Source: Alistipes sp.
GTDB taxonomy: Bacteria; Bacteroidota; Bacteroidia; Bacteroidales; Rikenellaceae
DNA: 64,000 bases
Reading direction: 5' to 3'
Assembly: GCA_020026335.1 (NCBI GenBank)
Contig: JAHHQO010000002.1
Coordinates: 62,001-126,000 of the forward strand
The notes beneath the pieces are model-generated. The model did not search any database, had not been told where the DNA came from, and saw nothing but the letters and a program-made list of their open reading frames with translations. Below, in pieces: positions 61,745-64,000 of the stretch (its first letter is position 1; the number at the start of each line of letters is the position of its first letter). Made by a program: the position numbers and the translations under genes.

Positions 61745-64000
61745 ATGATACAACAACTTTACAGAATGCGCACATTGGCGTTAGGTATGTTTGCGGCTCT
61801 CGCGCTGTCGACATCCTGCTCCGACGATGATGACATCCAGAGCGGAACGAAAGATCCCGATGTCACTTTCAAGGATCTCATCGAGTATGACAAAACGCCG
61901 GCCGTCAAGATAAAATCGGCAATCTATGAGATAGATGCACAGCAGCACTACACATTCTACCTCTCGCCCAGCGAAGGTATCAACGATGTGGAAGGTATGA
62001 AGGCTGCCAACGACTACCTGTCGGTGGTAGTAGCTCAGCCCAAGGGCACTGTCAATACCACGTCAGATTTCTTCTCGGTAGCCTACAAGGATATCAGTAT
62101 CAACAAAAACACCATGACCGATGTCGCTTCGATTTCGCTGTCGGCCGACCTGGTGACTGAAAGCCGTCTGAACTTCCGTCTGGTGATGGAGATGAAGTCG
62201 GGCAAGAAGCTCTTCGCCACTTACGAGAATACTTGTACAGAGACTAAGGTTACTCTCGAGAACCAGATGAGCTACAACCGTCAGATACTCGACATCAAAT
62301 CGGCTATCTACTCTATTGCAAACGAGAAGTACTACTTCTTCCTCTCGCCCACAGCCGGTCTGACCGACTACTCCGAGATGGAGAAGGCCAACGACTTCGT
62401 AAAGATTGCAGTGGACAAACCCATCGGTAGCATCAACACCCGTAACGACTTCTTCGAGGTTACCTACGGCGAGAACATCAACGTAAGCAACACCAATCGT
62501 GATGACGTGCGCATCATGAACCTCAAGGCGCTGCTCGAGGAGCAGAACGCTTCGCTGAATGTCGAGTTGGAGACCAAGTCGGGCAATTCGCTCTATCTGG
62601 CTTACAACGGTGACATTACAAGAAGCGACATCGAGCTGAAGAACCAGTACGCTTACAACAAGGACGTTTACGGCATCGGTTCGGTACTCGAGTGGAAGAA
62701 CAAGGCCGAGGGCTTCAATTACTACTATATCTATGGTCAGAAGGACATCACCGCTCCCTCGAAGACCGAGCAGGGTGTCATCATCAAGGTGGCTGACTCG
62801 CTCACCGGCAAGATTGACCTCTCGAAGGCTGATCCCGCACAGGTAGAGGTTCGCTACGGTGATTTCAAGACCGCACAGGGTATGACCGGTACATTGAACA
62901 TCGAGCACAAGACCGAGGCTTCGATTGTCATCGAGTTGGACGTTACTTTGGAGAACAACCGAGTACGTGCAGGATACGAAGGTGCATTTGTTGCCGGCTA
63001 CGACAGCCACAACTACATCAAGGTAACCGACAAGGCCACCACACAGGGTACCATCTTCAAGGCATTCCGTGTTGAGCCTTACGTTGCCGGTCATGTGATT
63101 GCCTTTGGTGATGTCAAGACCGTGAACGCTGTCGATGACCTCACAAAGGGTAACTACGCCGTGAAACTCACCGTGGCTGCTACCAAGTTCGGTTCGCTGA
63201 TCAACGTGGCAGAGCAGAAGAACGACTTCTCGTTCGAGCTCTACGACTACAAGAACTACAAGACTTACTACGTGGAGAATGTGGTTAGCGGTACTATCGA
63301 GACCGAGGCCAACGCCGCAAACGACAAGATGGCTTACATCAAACTCGACCTCACTTTGGACAACGGTATCAAGGTTGAATCGGAGTACTATGGTGAGCTG
63401 ACCGGCGTGAAGGCTCTTCCCGACATGAAGCCCGAGAAGTCCTTCGATTCAGCCATCGTCATCACCGACGATAAAGGACAGAAAGAGCTGTACAACAGCA
63501 CGGTGACCCGAATGGAGGTACGTCGCGACTTGTCGAACAAGTGGCACGGCTCGACCGCCCACCCCATCTATGTGTTCTACTTTGTCAACGAGCATACTCA
63601 CGACATTGACGACAGCTACGACATGACCCCCGTTCTGACACTGCCTGTGTCTGCAATCGAGGCAGGTAAAGAGTTTGACCTGACCAAGGCCGGCTTCCAC
63701 TGGGAGTTCAAATACACCAGCGACCTGCTCTCACGCGCCGGTATGGGTTATTCTGACTCTTACACCGAATACGGCATGACCACACTGATGTGTCCCGATA
63801 TGGTGAAAGTGAAGGCTGTTCGCAACGCTGACAAGACTTGGGAGGTGGAATTCACCCTGCAGGACTTCGGTGCGTTCAACCAGTGGAACCCCAATGAGAA
63901 ATCAGGTACGAAGAACATCATCACCATCAAGTGGAAGGGTGCTGCCACCAAGTACTCGGGTCGCAAAATGAACGATCTTACTGACGACTACTACAAATAG
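61745..64000 (+). CDS. Large surface lipoprotein B, paralogue of lipoprotein A
   Basis: 751 aa, complete; its stop codon is the last three bases of the window. Signal ends ALSTSC (Cys25), followed by SDDDD. Two tandem copies of the domain shared with lipoprotein A are clear: residues about 55-165 (IKSAIYEIDAQQHYTFYLSP, SGKKLFATYENTC) and about 180-295 (IKSAIYSIANEKYYFFLSPT, SGNSLYLAYNGDI). Further beta-rich units follow, with YEGAFV and SEYYGEL endings. No catalytic motif. Function unknown; it is probably coexpressed with lipoprotein A. Confidence 0.82.
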   Translation: MIQQLYRMRTLALGMFAALALSTSCSDDDDIQSGTKDPDVTFKDLIEYDKTPAVKIKSAIYEIDAQQHYTFYLSPSEGINDVEGMKAANDYLSVVVAQPKGTVNTTSDFFSVAYKDISINKNTMTDVASISLSADLVTESRLNFRLVMEMKSGKKLFATYENTCTETKVTLENQMSYNRQILDIKSAIYSIANEKYYFFLSPTAGLTDYSEMEKANDFVKIAVDKPIGSINTRNDFFEVTYGENINVSNTNRDDVRIMNLKALLEEQNASLNVELETKSGNSLYLAYNGDITRSDIELKNQYAYNKDVYGIGSVLEWKNKAEGFNYYYIYGQKDITAPSKTEQGVIIKVADSLTGKIDLSKADPAQVEVRYGDFKTAQGMTGTLNIEHKTEASIVIELDVTLENNRVRAGYEGAFVAGYDSHNYIKVTDKATTQGTIFKAFRVEPYVAGHVIAFGDVKTVNAVDDLTKGNYAVKLTVAATKFGSLINVAEQKNDFSFELYDYKNYKTYYVENVVSGTIETEANAANDKMAYIKLDLTLDNGIKVESEYYGELTGVKALPDMKPEKSFDSAIVITDDKGQKELYNSTVTRMEVRRDLSNKWHGSTAHPIYVFYFVNEHTHDIDDSYDMTPVLTLPVSAIEAGKEFDLTKAGFHWEFKYTSDLLSRAGMGYSDSYTEYGMTTLMCPDMVKVKAVRNADKTWEVEFTLQDFGAFNQWNPNEKSGTKNIITIKWKGAATKYSGRKMNDLTDDYYK

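Noticed and set aside
1..64000. CRISPR arrays, rRNA genes, IS elements, prophage structural genes
   Set aside because: No regularly spaced repeats, rRNA motifs, transposase or phage structural proteins are seen. The single recombinase alone does not show a complete element.

Overview
The window looks like chromosomal DNA of a gut-type Bacteroidales, most like Alistipes/Rikenellaceae. The signs are the Bacteroidetes -7 promoter element TAnnTTTG in front of many genes, weak or absent Shine-Dalgarno sequences, lipoproteins with an acidic stretch after the Cys (CSDDD, CDDDDDD), a TonB receptor with a CarboxypepD_reg-like N-terminus, an Na+-NQR operon and a K+-dependent membrane pyrophosphatase. 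The genus is an inference; no rRNA is present.

Layout. 1-5790 (-): RND efflux operon (adaptor, pump, outer-membrane channel, then the first codons of another gene). 6258-9116 (+): membrane polyferredoxin with an internal twin-arginine segment, and a ferredoxin-type aldo/keto reductase. 9258-10787 (+): GNAT-nitrilase fusion. 10925-11825 (-): LysO-type exporter split in two genes. 12020-14452 (+): GH95 fucosidase. 14490-17243 (-): RluA-family pseudouridine synthase, HAD phosphatase and a small conserved-looking protein. 17842-20055 (-): hppA. 20817-26857 (-): nqrABCDEF, whose NqrC carries an N-terminal rubredoxin domain and whose promoter has a Rex-like palindrome at the predicted transcription start. 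27025-29844 (+): TatD hydrolase, TcdA, a D-2-hydroxyacid dehydrogenase and a frameshifted YbaK/ProRS-editing-domain gene. 29926-34103 (-): gpmI and alaS. 34197-36742 (+): two M23 peptidases and a HAD phosphatase. 37163-40233 (+): a cobalamin riboswitch followed by two surface-type lipoproteins, one LRR and one beta-propeller-like. 40406-40479: tRNA-Asp. 41089-41994 (-): EamA transporter. 42617-48378 (+): a second RND tripartite pump. 48482-50065 (-): YfcC-type carrier. 50196-56461 (-): PhoR/PhoB-like two-component system downstream of a TonB receptor and a beta-helix lipoprotein. 56935-57113: remnant of an LPS-kinase-like gene. 57295-58518 (+): tyrosine recombinase. 59497-64000 (+): two large paralogous lipoproteins built from repeated domains.

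How the genes work together. Energy metabolism is sodium-based: Na+-NQR and a PPase with the K+-dependent signature (Ala where K+-independent enzymes have Lys). The most interesting parts are the B12-riboswitch lipoprotein operon, which has no btuB; the possible Rex control of NQR and the rubredoxin-NqrC fusion; and the recombinase-adjacent tandem lipoproteins, whose leader holds a terminator-like hairpin. All coordinates and motifs were read by eye; no database search was run.
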